A DNA stretch of 64,000 nucleotides, taken from assembly GCA_030544215.1 (NCBI GenBank), contig JARZZO010000014.1, forward strand, positions 18,138,234 to 18,202,233. The letters run 5' to 3'. A program made the position numbers and the translations under genes. This DNA comes from Zantedeschia hybrid cultivar. Lineage: Eukaryota > Streptophyta > Magnoliopsida > Alismatales > Araceae. The notes under the pieces were generated by a model. The model searched no databases. It saw only the letters and a list, made by a program, of their open reading frames with translations, and was not told where the DNA came from. Below are positions 1 through 10,772 of the stretch, one piece after another (the first letter of the stretch is position 1; each line of letters begins with the position of its first letter).

Positions 1-568
1 ATAAAAATATTTTTATGTAAAGTAAAAATATAAAAATATTTTTAGTCAGATGAAATTCAAGACAAATCATATAGTTAAGGAGGTTATACGAAAATATTGT
101 CATAGTTAAGGGAGTTATATGTAAATATAAATTATGCAAGAGTTATTTATAAATATAAAATCTTTTACGACGTTATTTGAAAAAATCTCATAAAAATGTT
201 TTTAATAAACATAATTTTTCTGTAAAACTTATTTCTTAAAATCATTTTTTTCTGTTGATTACATTTTACATACATGCAGTCATTATCAGGAAAGTGTTTT
301 ACGGGAAAATAAACAAATAAAAAGATTTTCAAGAAAATATTTTCAAAAGTATCAAACAATCGATTACGTCTTCATTTTCTTGTAATTGATTTTCATAAAA
401 AATATTTTCCATTCGAATACGTTTTACGGGTAATGAAACGGGCCTAAGTCAGTAAGTATGTCGTTAAGACCCGTGATCCTACGAATGTTGGGCATTTGGA
501 AGAGTCATACCATTAATGATAGCATTGGCACCAACTGATAATGGAAATTCCTCTAATCACTTGGCTCA
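1..568. other. AT-rich intergenic stretch, no gene
   Basis: No convincing coding region. The first 430 bases are strongly AT-rich and full of imperfect inverted T/A runs, ending near 418-447 in a motif (ttacgggtaatgaaacgggc) of the kind seen at MITE termini, so this may be the right part of a truncated MITE cut by the window edge. No matching left end is visible. Open frames here are short and low-complexity. Confidence 0.4.
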
Positions 569-882
569 CTTTGTTTGCAGAATAATTTAAACTAGAATAA
601 GGTTTTGGGGATTTCTTAAATCAGAATAAGAGATATTTTGATTTGGTAAATTGTTGGTATTCCACCCAGAATAAGGAGAATTACACTGCGCTATTCCAAA
701 TGATTTGGTAAGAATAAGTGGAATAAGGAGTGAAATAAAAAATAAATTTGAGAGAATTGGGGGAATTAGATATTCCAGATAAGTTTGGGGAGTTGGAGGA
801 ATTAGAAGAATTAGACATACCCTCAATCAAATCAGAATAGAACCTTTATACCGGCTATTCTGGTCCTATTCCACAAACAAAG
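569..882. mobile_element. MITE with CTTTGTTTG terminal inverted repeats
   Basis: The left end reads cactttgtttgcagaata and the right end is its imperfect reverse complement (tattccacaaacaaag). The interior is AT-rich, contains many copies of gaataag or ttattc, and has no coding capacity. A related element with similar ends lies at 61286-61551, which supports a non-autonomous DNA transposon family. No clean target duplication could be fixed, so the superfamily is uncertain. Confidence 0.5.
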
Positions 883-2768
883 TTAGAGAAGACATAAAGG
901 GAAATGAATCATCTAAAGTCAAGAATGCAGCTTATGAGCAATTGAAGCCCCTAGTTCTCTACACTATGTATATATTGATCACCTAAGGATTGAAGGATTT
1001 TCCCCTGGGACACACCTTGGGGCCCTATATGCGAAGATGCCGTTTCAAGTTCATCATCCATTGTACTCCCGTGCATGCATCTAAACCCTTGATCAGGTAC
1101 GGAGTAATCGAAGGGTTAGTGTCAACCCAAATCTGATTTACACAGTCCCATTAATGTTGAGTACTTTTTACTTCAACTAAATGGGACATGCATATGTAAG
1201 ATGCACTATGACTTAGTTGATTTACCTTGTTTGTTGACTGGTATCACGAAGAGGGTGTTCTTGAGTTTAATTAGTGTTCTCTAAAATTGTGAATACTAAT
1301 GAAAACTCTAATGCAAAATAGGAAAATAAAAAGGCTCAGATAGATGTGGCAACAAGTCGAATTGAGCCAAACTTTTATATGTTCAAGTTCGGCTCGATCA
1401 AAAAATTTCGAACTTAAGCTTGAGCTTATCTCAAACTCAACTTATTGGTTCAAGTTTGGCTCAAAAAAAATTTTTTGCCTGACTCAAGCTTAGCACGTGT
1501 CATTGAGTAAGTCCTACAATCCCAGCCAACCCCTCGGAGACCATCACTGGAACAATCAGGGTAAGGCAGGCTGAAAGGAAGCAAGGCAAACATGTTATAG
1601 AAGAACAGGAGAGAGGCTCTTCTTGAGTTTAGCAGAAGCCTACCTTGGGGTCCAAGTCAGAAAGCATAAAAGATTTCAAACCTGCTCAACGAAGCATGCG
1701 GACACCATGATGGGCATAGTAGCTGTTGGTGATCGGAGGACGTTTTACAAGAAATATTAATATATACTTTATATTGGGTCGGCTTGCAAACTACTCGAGC
1801 CGAGTTTTGCAATATTCTTGCTCAACTCAGTTCAAGAAACAAACTTGGCTTCGAACTCAACCTCAACTCATTTTATGAGACTAGTCGAGTTGAGCCGAAT
1901 TTTTTTTAAATTAAACTTGAGCAACTCACGAGCGACTCAACTCATTGTCAATCTTAGACTCAAGTACATCAAGATTGATTGAGACTAGTGCACAGTATGG
2001 ACCAAACAAGGTCTTCATTTTTGAGCTTCTAACTTTTGGAAGAAACTATACCAGAAGTGTAGCGTTTTCAAATTAATGAAAAAATATTATTTAGATTTTC
2101 ATAAAATTAAAATTATTAGCACGAGGTGTTATAGTAAATTGAACGTCCAGGATCGGATTCTTTGAACTCATGGCATTTTCACATATCTAGCTCTTACTCT
2201 TGTCTGTATTCTGGCCATATTCCGAGAATATTTCGGTAATTTCTTGATACCTTAATCTGTGTTGAAGACCTTTCCAATTATAAGACAAGCTCAAGCGCTC
2301 CTTCCAGTACAATGAGATGTGAGCAGGACGAACACAAGTCTAGCTAGATGAATGCTTTACCCCGGACGACCTCTTCTTGGCAACTATAGTCACGCGTATA
2401 TTTGGTCTATGATGGTTAAAAACGATCTGTGTTGAGTCAATCTGTACTAATGTCTACAACATTTTGGAATCACAGTCATTTTTCTTCTTCATATACTGAA
2501 GGGAGAACCTGAACTGAAGACCAACAAACGGCTTCGTGACATTAATGGCTGAACCAATTAGCTTCCTACGCGTGCTAACCATGGTGGAAACAGACAATTA
2601 TTTGTCAAAAAACGACATTATGCACCATAGTTACACTGACACATCACTCTACTCCTGTAAGAGCTAGTCTCATAGCCTTACCTTGTAGTTGAAGCATAGT
2701 TGCAGACCCTAGCTAACACGATAGCCTTCCTAAGGTTCCTAAACACATGCATGGCCAAACTGTGCTAG
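883..2768. other. Intergenic repeat-rich region
   Basis: No gene seen. About 1350-1500 and 1770-1960 carry degenerate repeats of gctcaa, gagctt and ttcgaactc type. Similar strings recur at 36900-37450 inside the kinesin intron, so this is a dispersed repeat, here apparently split by roughly 270 bp of unrelated sequence (about 1495-1765). The remainder (1970-2768) shows nothing recognisable. Confidence 0.35.
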
Positions 2769-4917
2769 CTAGAGGATAGAGTAAAGCATCTCGTTCCAAA
2801 TGTCCGGCACTCCGGGGAGGCACCAGTGGCTGCAGTCGGAGGAAGGTGCCCTTGGGTACAGCTGCTCTTGTGCATTCGGCGACCGGGCGTAGATCGAAGG
2901 GTGGCCATCTTTACGGAGAGCTGACATGCCTGTGATGTCCTGGAGGTAGACAGGGAAGCTCATTTTCCTCAGCACCTCGCGCACCACCGTCAGCTGAGCC
3001 GGCGAGCGGCGGCTATGGCCTAAGTACGCCAGGGGCTCCCTCTCCCGGTAACATTGCCAGCCGTTGTTCCTGAATTATAGATAACATGAGTCATGAGTGC
3101 ACTGCTTTGACATGGAAGCGAGAGGCCAAATTAAGTTGGCTTTAATTAGTTTCGTCAAAGTGTTGTACCTGTTGTGCCTAGGTGAAACACTCCTGAAGAT
3201 GACCCGGGTCCTTCGAGGGTCCAAATTGAGGTCCACCCACTTGGCCCATGTAGTGAGCCCCTTCTCATAAGCAACCATTGGGTTCAAGTCTGTGAACAGC
3301 CTCTCCCCCTCCATGTACATGTCCCACCTGCCAACAAATTGAACTCATGGAATAGTTTTCACATGACTCCCAAAATTGATCATAACAAGTTTCATAATCG
3401 TATGATGGTCACAAAATAAAACTTATTTTTGATTATCTTGAAAAAGGGGTGACCATGTTTGTTGGTTATCTGTTTTGCTAATTATGTAGAAAAAAATAAG
3501 AATAGTTACGTCTATACCTCCAAGTCTTCTGTATTATACTGTCAAACTCATAATCTTTATACTGTCAAGTACGTATATCTTCGTAACAGATGAATATTAC
3601 TTCAAGTACATCTCTTTAGCTTCGGCATTACTAGTACGTAATGAAATATTCTATTGAAACCATAAGAGAGATAAAAATATAGCATTTGTGGGGTTACATA
3701 GAACATAACAAGATTAATTTAAGAGAGAGAGTGTGTGTATAATTATGTTAAGGTTAATATGTACAGACAGGTAATTAGTCTCTTTTTCTCTCTCACAGCA
3801 CCTAAAATTAAGATAATCAGACTACATAGATGACGCGCGGTAAGGGCATAAATGATATTATATGGTTTATTTTAAGGGCATAGATAACGTATGAAGACTA
3901 TGAGTTAGCAATTAGCATATACAACAGATGCTAGGAGTATATACACAATTGTTCCAAAAAGAGGACACAGCACAAATCTTATAGTTTTGCCATCTTACGA
4001 ACTCCATTGGCCAGAGTGAGTCCACCAATGAGCCGAGTCGAACACCAGAACATCCGCTCCCCTCCAGTGCTTCGCGTTCTCTTCTATGGAATCCAGGTGC
4101 AGAATTCTCTTGCTCCGCCCTCCGACCTCCAGCTCCACCAGCAGCGGCGCCCAGTGGAACTCGATGGCAGTCTCGAAGTCCTGCACTGACCATAACTACT
4201 TGATTAGCTAGCCCATGTCATCTCAGGTACCCAGCAATTCCCACCTGCGCAAGAGGCCAACAACGGCGGCGGTACCGAAGGAAACCCTATTCATCAGTCC
4301 TTACCAGGGCATGGAAGGCGGTGGTCGTCCCGTGGGTGGTCACCGTCTTCCTCTCGTCCGGAATGACGGCTTCCACCAGGCAGACCAGGGATTCCCACTG
4401 ATTCCTCATTATGGAGTCCCCCACCAGCACCACCCTCTTCCTCCTCATCCTCCCCAGGAAGTCCAGTGCATTGAACCTGTGTTGCCGACGTAGCCACAAC
4501 AAAGTATTAGTTACCGTCTCATATACGAATATGTTCTTTAACTTCTACTACGCTCGGTTACCTTGGAACTGAGCAGCGCTGGGGTTTCCACCGCCACTTC
4601 TCGTAGTCGAGGTCGGGCCGGCCGTTCCTCCGGCAGCTGACCTGCGCGCTCAGATACGGGCAGCTGGCGTCGTATAAGGGGTACGAGCGGTCGTAGACCC
4701 ACTTTCCGACGGACATGTCGCAGCCTCCTCTGGGAGAGGGGGACGCCTGGTGGCTCTGGACCATGTCGACCTCGTTTTCCTTCTCCTCCGTCCAGTACTG
4801 CTGCATGGGCTCGGGGCCAAGGGCTTCCTGTGCTGCCCCATGCCGATATGACGCGAGCAGAAAGGTCAGGCAGAGGGAAGAGAGAGGCAGGAGAGGGAGT
4901 TGTATGCTTCTTCTCAT
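2769..4917 (-). CDS. TBL: Trichome birefringence-like protein (PC-esterase, PMR5N domain)
   Basis: Members of this family are Golgi membrane O-acetyltransferases that acetylate xylan, mannan, pectin or xyloglucan. Five exons were assembled on the minus strand: 4917-4562, 4476-4305, 4180-3999, 3327-3169 and 3069-2769. All junctions are GT-AG, total 1170 nt, 389 aa, with phases that fit throughout. Residues 1-30 are a hydrophobic signal anchor. The PMR5N domain follows (CDMSVGKWVYDRSYPLYD and onward, with the cysteines typical of the domain). Exon 2 carries the GDS esterase motif (VLVGDSIMRNQWESL), exon 3 the DFETAIEFHWAPLLVE block, and the last exon the DxxH motif in DCSHWCLPG. Length and short N-terminus fit the compact TBL36-43-type subgroup. 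Both catalytic motifs are intact and no lesion was seen. The substrate cannot be told from sequence. Confidence 0.93.
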
Positions 4918-4976
4918 CGGAGCTCTCCAGAGGATGGGGGAGGTGATGTGATTCAGAGCTCACAGGCGAACATGTA

Positions 4977-4991
4977 TGCATATATATATTT
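4977..4991 (-). promoter_or_regulatory. Possible TATA box of the TBL gene
   Basis: On the minus strand the sequence reads AAATATATATATGC about 60 bases upstream of the ATG at 4917. That distance suits a plant core promoter with a short leader. The stretch is simple AT repeat, so it could be fortuitous. Confidence 0.35.
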
Positions 4992-4999
4992 GAGGAAAA

Positions 5000-5472
5000 T
5001 ATGTACACATACGTCCCTTAGTTATTGCAGGAATTAGGATCCCCAGAGAGCGTGATTTTTGAGCATGAGTCACGGCAGATGGGACCGGCCCCTTGTTGAT
5101 TAGATTTCAGCTCATCATGCCGGCATTTGAGCTGCCTGCTATTATTCCTGTTGATAATGTCGGGTTTGCGCGTGCTAGAAAGTGTCAAAGTTGGTGTCCG
5201 GTCTTGTGACCCATCGAGCAAGCGGCACCATGACTGGGAGTAGGAGGCGTGTGTGAAAGGAGGGTTCTGAATCTTCTGATCTTTTACTAGAGTCTTGACT
5301 CATGACGCATGTCATCGCTCGAGTCCTCCATGTGTCTTGAGGAAATCATAAATGGGCCGAAGCACGCAAAGTAAAAGTTGGATCTCACCGAGTCTCACAT
5401 AGACATGTAGTGATCAACATGAATAGAGATCCTTAGTGTAAGATAAGACTGAACTCAATCAATGTAGAAATA
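5000..5472. other. Intergenic, upstream of TBL
   Basis: Between the TBL promoter and the retrotransposon. Nothing recognisable beyond ordinary non-coding sequence. Confidence 0.4.
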
Positions 5473-5477
5473 GGAGT

Positions 5478-6355
5478 TGATGTAGATTGGATCTATCACG
5501 ACCGGACTCCGAAGACGGAATCCGAAGATAATGGATCCGGAGCTGGGTCGGATCGATGCAAGAGGCCCGACGGGGATCCGGAAGGTGATAGAGGCAGAGA
5601 CGAAGCCGAAGGTCCGAGGCCGAGGGTGGCTCGGTCGGTTGCTGGCTTGCTTTCGGAAGGCGGAGCCGAGGCTCCTTCGGTTGGGATGCAGCCTGCGCAC
5701 GGCGTCGAGACCGGTGGGAGGAGTCCGAGGTCGGCGGCCGAGACCGACTCAGGGAGGTCGGCGATGATTCGAACCGAGCCTCTGCAGGAGGGAAAGAAGA
5801 AGAAACCGGTCAGCAGGAGTCCCGGGCTTCGGCCCTTAGGAACCCCCTCCGACGATCAAGTTAACTTCTGAAGAAGATTCGATTCAAAAGGCAAAGAGTA
5901 GTTTTAATGCTTTTAGGACTATAGTCCTTGAGGGTCTCGGAGGCATAGAATTGCATACTTTTGGCAATAAATAGCGGTGTATTTATAGCAGAGGATAGAA
6001 GATGGTTAACGGTGACAGCCGATATAGGACTATGTCCGGGCTTACTGGTAAACCGCCATAGTGCCTAGTCCTCCACCTGAGTGGGCCGGACTCGGCTATC
6101 GGGCCGAAGGGGGTTGGGCCGTTGATGGGCCGAAGCCTGCTGGGCCTAGGGCTGCCGGGCTGCTACCGGGCCGTAGACTGATGGGCCGCTGACGGGCTGA
6201 AGCCTGTTGGGCCGGGAGCAACGGTGCCGCTTACGGGCCGAGGGCTGTTGGGCCGCTGATGGGCCGAAGGCTCCCTGAGGGCCTTGAACTGCTGCTGCTG
6301 GGCTAAACTGGGTTTGAGCTTAATTTAATGGGCCGAATCGGATTCTACCTCATCA
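5478..6355 (-). repeat. 3' LTR of the Tat element
   Basis: 878 bp, same length as its partner. It contains the minus-strand TATA motif TATAAAT (reverse complement of 5981-5987) and a GC-rich part with many gggccga/gggccg repeats near 6080-6280. An open frame runs through it on both strands, but this is LTR sequence and not a gene. Confidence 0.92.
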
Positions 6356-6373
6356 CATAGCCCCCCACTCGTC
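6356..6373 (-). other. Polypurine tract of the Tat element
   Basis: Immediately inside the 3' LTR the minus strand reads GAGTGGGGGGCTATG, then TGATG of the LTR. A G-run of this kind directly upstream of the 3' LTR is the plus-strand primer site of LTR retrotransposons. Confidence 0.75.
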
Positions 6374-6963
6374 TTTCTCAGTTCTGAGATGGCGAGAGTA
6401 TAGCCCGAAGCTGGCTGGGGAATAGCGTATCAGGTGCTTTACCCGAAGCTTTCTGTTCCTTTTATTGAAAAAGAGGGTGCCCTCGGTCGGCCGAGGGTTA
6501 AGTAGCTGCTTCGTCTTCATTCAGGATGGCGACGAAGGCCTTTGCCTCTGAGAGCGAAGGGCTGAGCCCTCTGACTCGCGTCAGACTTCATTAAATGGAC
6601 GGGACGGGCGTCGCTTCGCGAAGAAGCACGGGACACGCGTCGCGCATCCGGCCGCTCCGTAAAAAGCACAAAAGGATCCTGACCGCTCGCGGGTCGCGGA
6701 TCGCCTCCGCTCTCTGCCCGAGGTTCTACTCGGATTGCCGCCGCTCCCCTCTCCGGCACGCGGATCGGGACACGTGGCGGGCATCCGAGTGATCAGCCGA
6801 AGGGTCGGAGCGCTTTCGGCCGTTGATCGTTTTGCTTCGAGTCCCGGAGCCTGCCCGTCATCATTGCCGAAGGACGGTACACGTGGCGGGCATCCGAGAG
6901 GAGCGGCGAGACGACGGGGACGATCTCGGCCGTCGGCCTTGGCAGGAAGGGCTTCAAACGGGG

Positions 6964-6975
6964 CCTATAAATAGG
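6964..6975 (+). promoter_or_regulatory. TATA box of the antisense gene in the Tat element
   Basis: The sequence cctataaataggag sits inside the element on the plus strand, about 270 bases upstream of the antisense gene start at 7238 and opposite to gag-pol transcription. The match to the plant TATA consensus is excellent, and a GC-rich leader follows. It suggests that this gene has its own promoter and does not rely on an LTR. Confidence 0.6.
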
Positions 6976-7237
6976 AGCCCTTCACAGAACACTGTTCTTC
7001 TTCCCGCTTCTGCGCCTGCGTTGCTCTGCGATCACCTGAGCTCTCCCTCCTCTCTGGCGAAAGGCTAGCTTCTCTGAAGGCGTCGTCCGAGCTTGCTGGC
7101 CATCGCGGGAAGATCTACATCCTTCGGAGCGCTTTTGTTGGCGGAGTTGGGTGATTTGAGAGGCTACGCTCGGTCCAGGAGAAATCTTTTCCCCCTCGAG
7201 AGTAAGCCTTGATCTCCTTTCTCACCTTCCCGACCTT

Positions 7238-9696
7238 ATGGTCCGTAGCTCTACTTCGAGCGAAATTACTCCTTCGGACGAAGAATATACTCCGTCTCAT
7301 TCCCCCAAGTCTTCTGTGTCATCTCCCTATACTCTGGACTCCCTCGCCTCTGTAATGTCCGGAGAGCCCGAAGCTTCCGGGGCCGAGGTCTCCGAGGCCG
7401 AAGCGTCCGAGGAGATTCGAGCTCCGGGCCAGGCTTCCACCTCGGGACGTCGTCGTCCCGAGACTGCTTCGGAAGCAGCCTGCGCCCTTTCGGACGAAGA
7501 GGTTAGCAACCTTGCTTCGTACTTCTAGCTTCCTTCATGGATGACGCCTTATCGGCCTGGCTCCACCACCAGAGCCAACACTCCCCGCCCGGGTACCTTT
7601 TCTATCTATGAGGATAGCTTCCAGGCGGACTTTCGTCTTCCTCTCCCCACCTTCGTCATTAACCTCCTTTGCTTCTACGGGCTGGCCCCGTCTCAGTTTT
7701 TTCCCAATTATTGGCGCACCGTATACGGCTTTTTGGCTGTGTTCGCCCGTATACGGACTGTTCCTTCCATCAACATCTTCCGCTACCTCTTCAAAATCCA
7801 GAGGCAGGGGAGATCCGAATGGTATTGCTTCGTCCCTCGGATCGGGCGAAGCATCTTTTCCGGGAAGCCCTCGTCCATCCACGGCTGGAAGAGGAAGTTT
7901 ATCCTCATTTCCCTGCCGGAGAACGAGAAGAGCGTGTGGCCCTTCCCTACCGAATGGGCACCGTTGGCCGCAGGCCTCTCGGATCCTCCCGTCCTGACCT
8001 CCGCCCAGAGCACCCTTGTGGGCCACATCCAGACTATGGCCCCATACGACATATGGGGGCTCCTTAGCAAGGCGGAGCTGTTTGTGAACGCCGGGGTATG
8101 GCCGGACCCTCAGATCGATCCGGAGCGGGCCTTCCCTTACCTTCCTCCCGGGGAGACTCCGCAGGGCAGCGAAGGAAGTGCCGAGGCCGCTCCTCCGGCC
8201 GAAGCTCCTCCGGTCGACGAGGTTGTTGAAGCTTCGGCCGAGGGTAAGTCGGTTGTAAGTTGTAACTTCTGTGTTATTCGTTTCTAACACGTCTTCTCTG
8301 GCTTGCAGCAATGTCCGGGATCGAGGCCCTCCTGGAACGGATAGCCGAGCAGCGCGGCCAAGGCCAGCTACGACCCCCGCAGGCGGCAGGCGGGTCGGGA
8401 CGCGGCGTTGTGGCCCCGAGCGCTCAAGCCGGGATCGCCATGACTGCGGCCTCCTCCGAGGGCCGTGCTGCTGCCGCCGCTCTCGAGAGGGAGCGAAAGA
8501 CCAAATCTGCCGCCCGAAGGGGCGGCCGATCGTCGAAGCGGCCTCGGGCGGAAGAGCCTGAAGAGGCAGAACCCGCCCCGTTGGTCAGGAGAACCGCCGG
8601 GGCCCGAAGGGCCGCAAGGCTGGCCTCCCCCGAGGCGCCGAGGGGCGACTCTCCTCCGGCCGCGATGGCTGGAGCAGAGCATGAGGGCGCCGGGTCGCGG
8701 GCGCCTCGCGCACAGGAGCGCGAGCTGTGGGTCCCCGAGCCGGGGATCTACAGAGATGAGAGCATAGAGGACTCTCAGACGTGTCTCCGTCTGCTCCGCC
8801 GCCTCACTCTCCCTTCAGCCCTTGTGGAGCTGAAGGACTACTCGGTCACCGATCTGGTGGCGATGAGCGCCCGATTGGCGGTCCAGGTAAGAAGCTTCCG
8901 AGTGTGCTTCAGTCTAGCTTTCCTTAGCTTCAATTTTTGCTGATCCTTATCTGCTATCGGTCCATAGGCCGCGGTTACGGGTAGTGTCCTGCTTCACCAT
9001 CAGGAACTGCTCCGAGACAAGCTGCTGGATGCCGAGAGGGCGGCAGCCTTGGCGGGTTCGGATGAGGGCCCTTCGGCGGGGCCCAACATCGAGCCCATGA
9101 TTGACGAGCTTGTGGCCACGAACGCCCGGATACGGGCGCAGCTGGAGGAGAGGGCAGCAGAGGCCCGTGCTTCTGCCGAGGCCAGGACGAAGGCCGAGCG
9201 GAAGCTTTCTGCGGCCCAGGCTGAGATCCGGGCCCTTAAGGCCCAGATCCAGGACAAGGACGCCCGGCAGGCTTCGAAAAATCGCCGCCATGCCGAGGAG
9301 ATGTCGGCCCTGAAGCAGGAGCTGAAGGAGGCGATGGATTCGGCAGTGGCTGATTATAAGGCCGGCCCGGACTACGTCGAAGAAATAATTCAAGCCCAGC
9401 TTCTGGCAGCCTCCTCGGTCTTCGACATCGGGCTGGCCGTCGCCCAGAAGGCCTGTCCGAGCGTGGACCTTACCGGGCTTTCCTTGCCGACGGGTGAGGA
9501 AGCCAATGAGCTCCTATCTTGATGGAAGGAGCTTATGGCTGAGAGGGCCCCGGTCTCGGCGGAAGGCGATGAGGCCGTACCAGCCGAGGAGGCCCCTGTC
9601 GAAGCTGCCTCGCATGACGCTGTGCAGATCGTCGATTCCCCTTCTCCCTCTTCTGGCCGAAACCCAGTTGAAGTGGAGGGGGTTGCCGAGGACTGA
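7238..9696 (+). pseudogene. Spliced antisense ORF of the Tat element, two nonsense codons
   Basis: Three exons fit one continuous frame: 7238-8243, 8309-8886 and 8968-9696. Both introns are short (65 and 81 bp), start GTAAG and end in AG, and the phases match. The product would be about 770 aa. The first part is acidic and Ser/Glu-rich. A central globular part around 7541-8150 contains FSIYEDSFQADFRLPLPTFV and WRTVYGFLAVFARIRTVPS, which is the plant-transposon-protein type domain of Tat antisense ORFs. Exon 2 is Ala/Arg-rich and basic. Exon 3 holds a long coiled coil (about 9097-9360). The frame is broken by TAG at 7526-7528 and TGA at 9520-9522, each one transition from a sense codon. The function of this family is unknown. 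The coiled coil suggests self-association (inference). Confidence 0.72.
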
Positions 9697-10072
9697 CACA
9701 AGGGCTTGCCTCGGTTTTTGTTTTTTCTTTTTCTTTTTTGTAAGCCTACGGCCAAGTGGATGGCCGGTTTTGTACTTCCCCTTTTTGTGAATACAGGAAG
9801 TGTTTATGGCTTTACCTTGATGTCTTGTGTATGATCGACCGAATCTGGTTTTTCAGAAATCCGAGATCCTGTCGTCTGCTCGCCACAGCTCGTAAGGCCG
9901 AGACCCGTTGTAGGTTCTGATAGAAAGTTAACAAAATATGGCCACAGATAGTATATACGGCCAGGGCCTTCACTAACGTGGTTCACATGATCCGAAGGGA
10001 CATCCTGCTGCCCCTGACGCGATCTGCGTGGCCGAAGCCACTCCCGGCTTGGTCTCATACAGACAGAAATCC

Positions 10073-10710
10073 ATGCCGCTCCCGATACGGTTTGCATGGC
10101 CGAAGCCACTCCCGGTACGGTTTATACGGAATGAGAGAATACCATGCCGCTCCCGATACGGTTTGCATGACCGAAGCCACTCCCGGTACGGTTTACACGG
10201 ACTTAAGAGAATAACATGCCGCTCCCGATACGGTTTGCATGGCCGAAGCCACTCCCGGTACGGTTTACACGGACTTAAGAGAATAACATGCCGCTCCCGA
10301 TACGGTTTGCATGGCCGAAGCCACTCCCGGTACGGTTTACACGGACTTAGAATACCATGCCGCTCCCGATACGGTTTGCATGGCCGAAGCCACTCCCGGT
10401 ACGGTTTACACGGACTTAAGAGAATAACATGCCGCTCCCGATACGGTTTGCATGGCTGAAGCCACTCCCGGTACGGTTTACACGGACTTAAGAGAATAAC
10501 ATGCCGCTCCCGATACGGTTTGCATGGCCGAAGCCACTCCCGGTACGGTTTACACGGACTTAGAATACCATGCCGCTCCCGATACGGTTTGCATGGCCGA
10601 AGCCACTCCCGGTACGGTTTACACGGACTTAAGAGAATATCATGCCGCTCCCGATACGGTTTGCATGGCCGAAGCCACTCTCGGTACGGTTTACACGGAC
10701 TTAGAATAAC
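10073..10710. repeat. Minisatellite, nine units of 69-72 bp
   Basis: Nine head-to-tail units start at 10073, 10144, 10216, 10288, 10357, 10429, 10501, 10570 and 10642, with a partial unit just upstream (about 10027-10060). Each unit holds two related half-motifs, ccgctcccgatacggttt and ccactcccggtacggttt. Spacing is 71, 72, 72, 69, 72, 72, 69, 72 and 69 bp. The short units lack three bases (acttagaata in place of acttaagagaata). The array lies between the convergent 3' ends of the antisense gene (9696) and gag-pol (10773). Because units are multiples of three, several frames stay open through it, but no protein is implied. Confidence 0.95.
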
Positions 10711-10772
10711 ATGCTTCCTGAAGAAGGGACCTTTATTCATACCTTCCGGCTGAAAGTCCGGAAAAAAGTGAT

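Noticed and set aside
5531..5871. Open frames in the LTRs (also at 16251-16715 and 15375-16544)
   Set aside because: Present in both LTR copies, overlapping, with no recognisable protein features; GC-rich LTR sequence.
9973..10740. 255-codon frame with regular 23-24-residue repeats, and matching frames on the other strand
   Set aside because: It is the minisatellite read in frame. Units of 72 and 69 bp keep frames open on both strands, so openness is a consequence of repeat length and not evidence of a protein.
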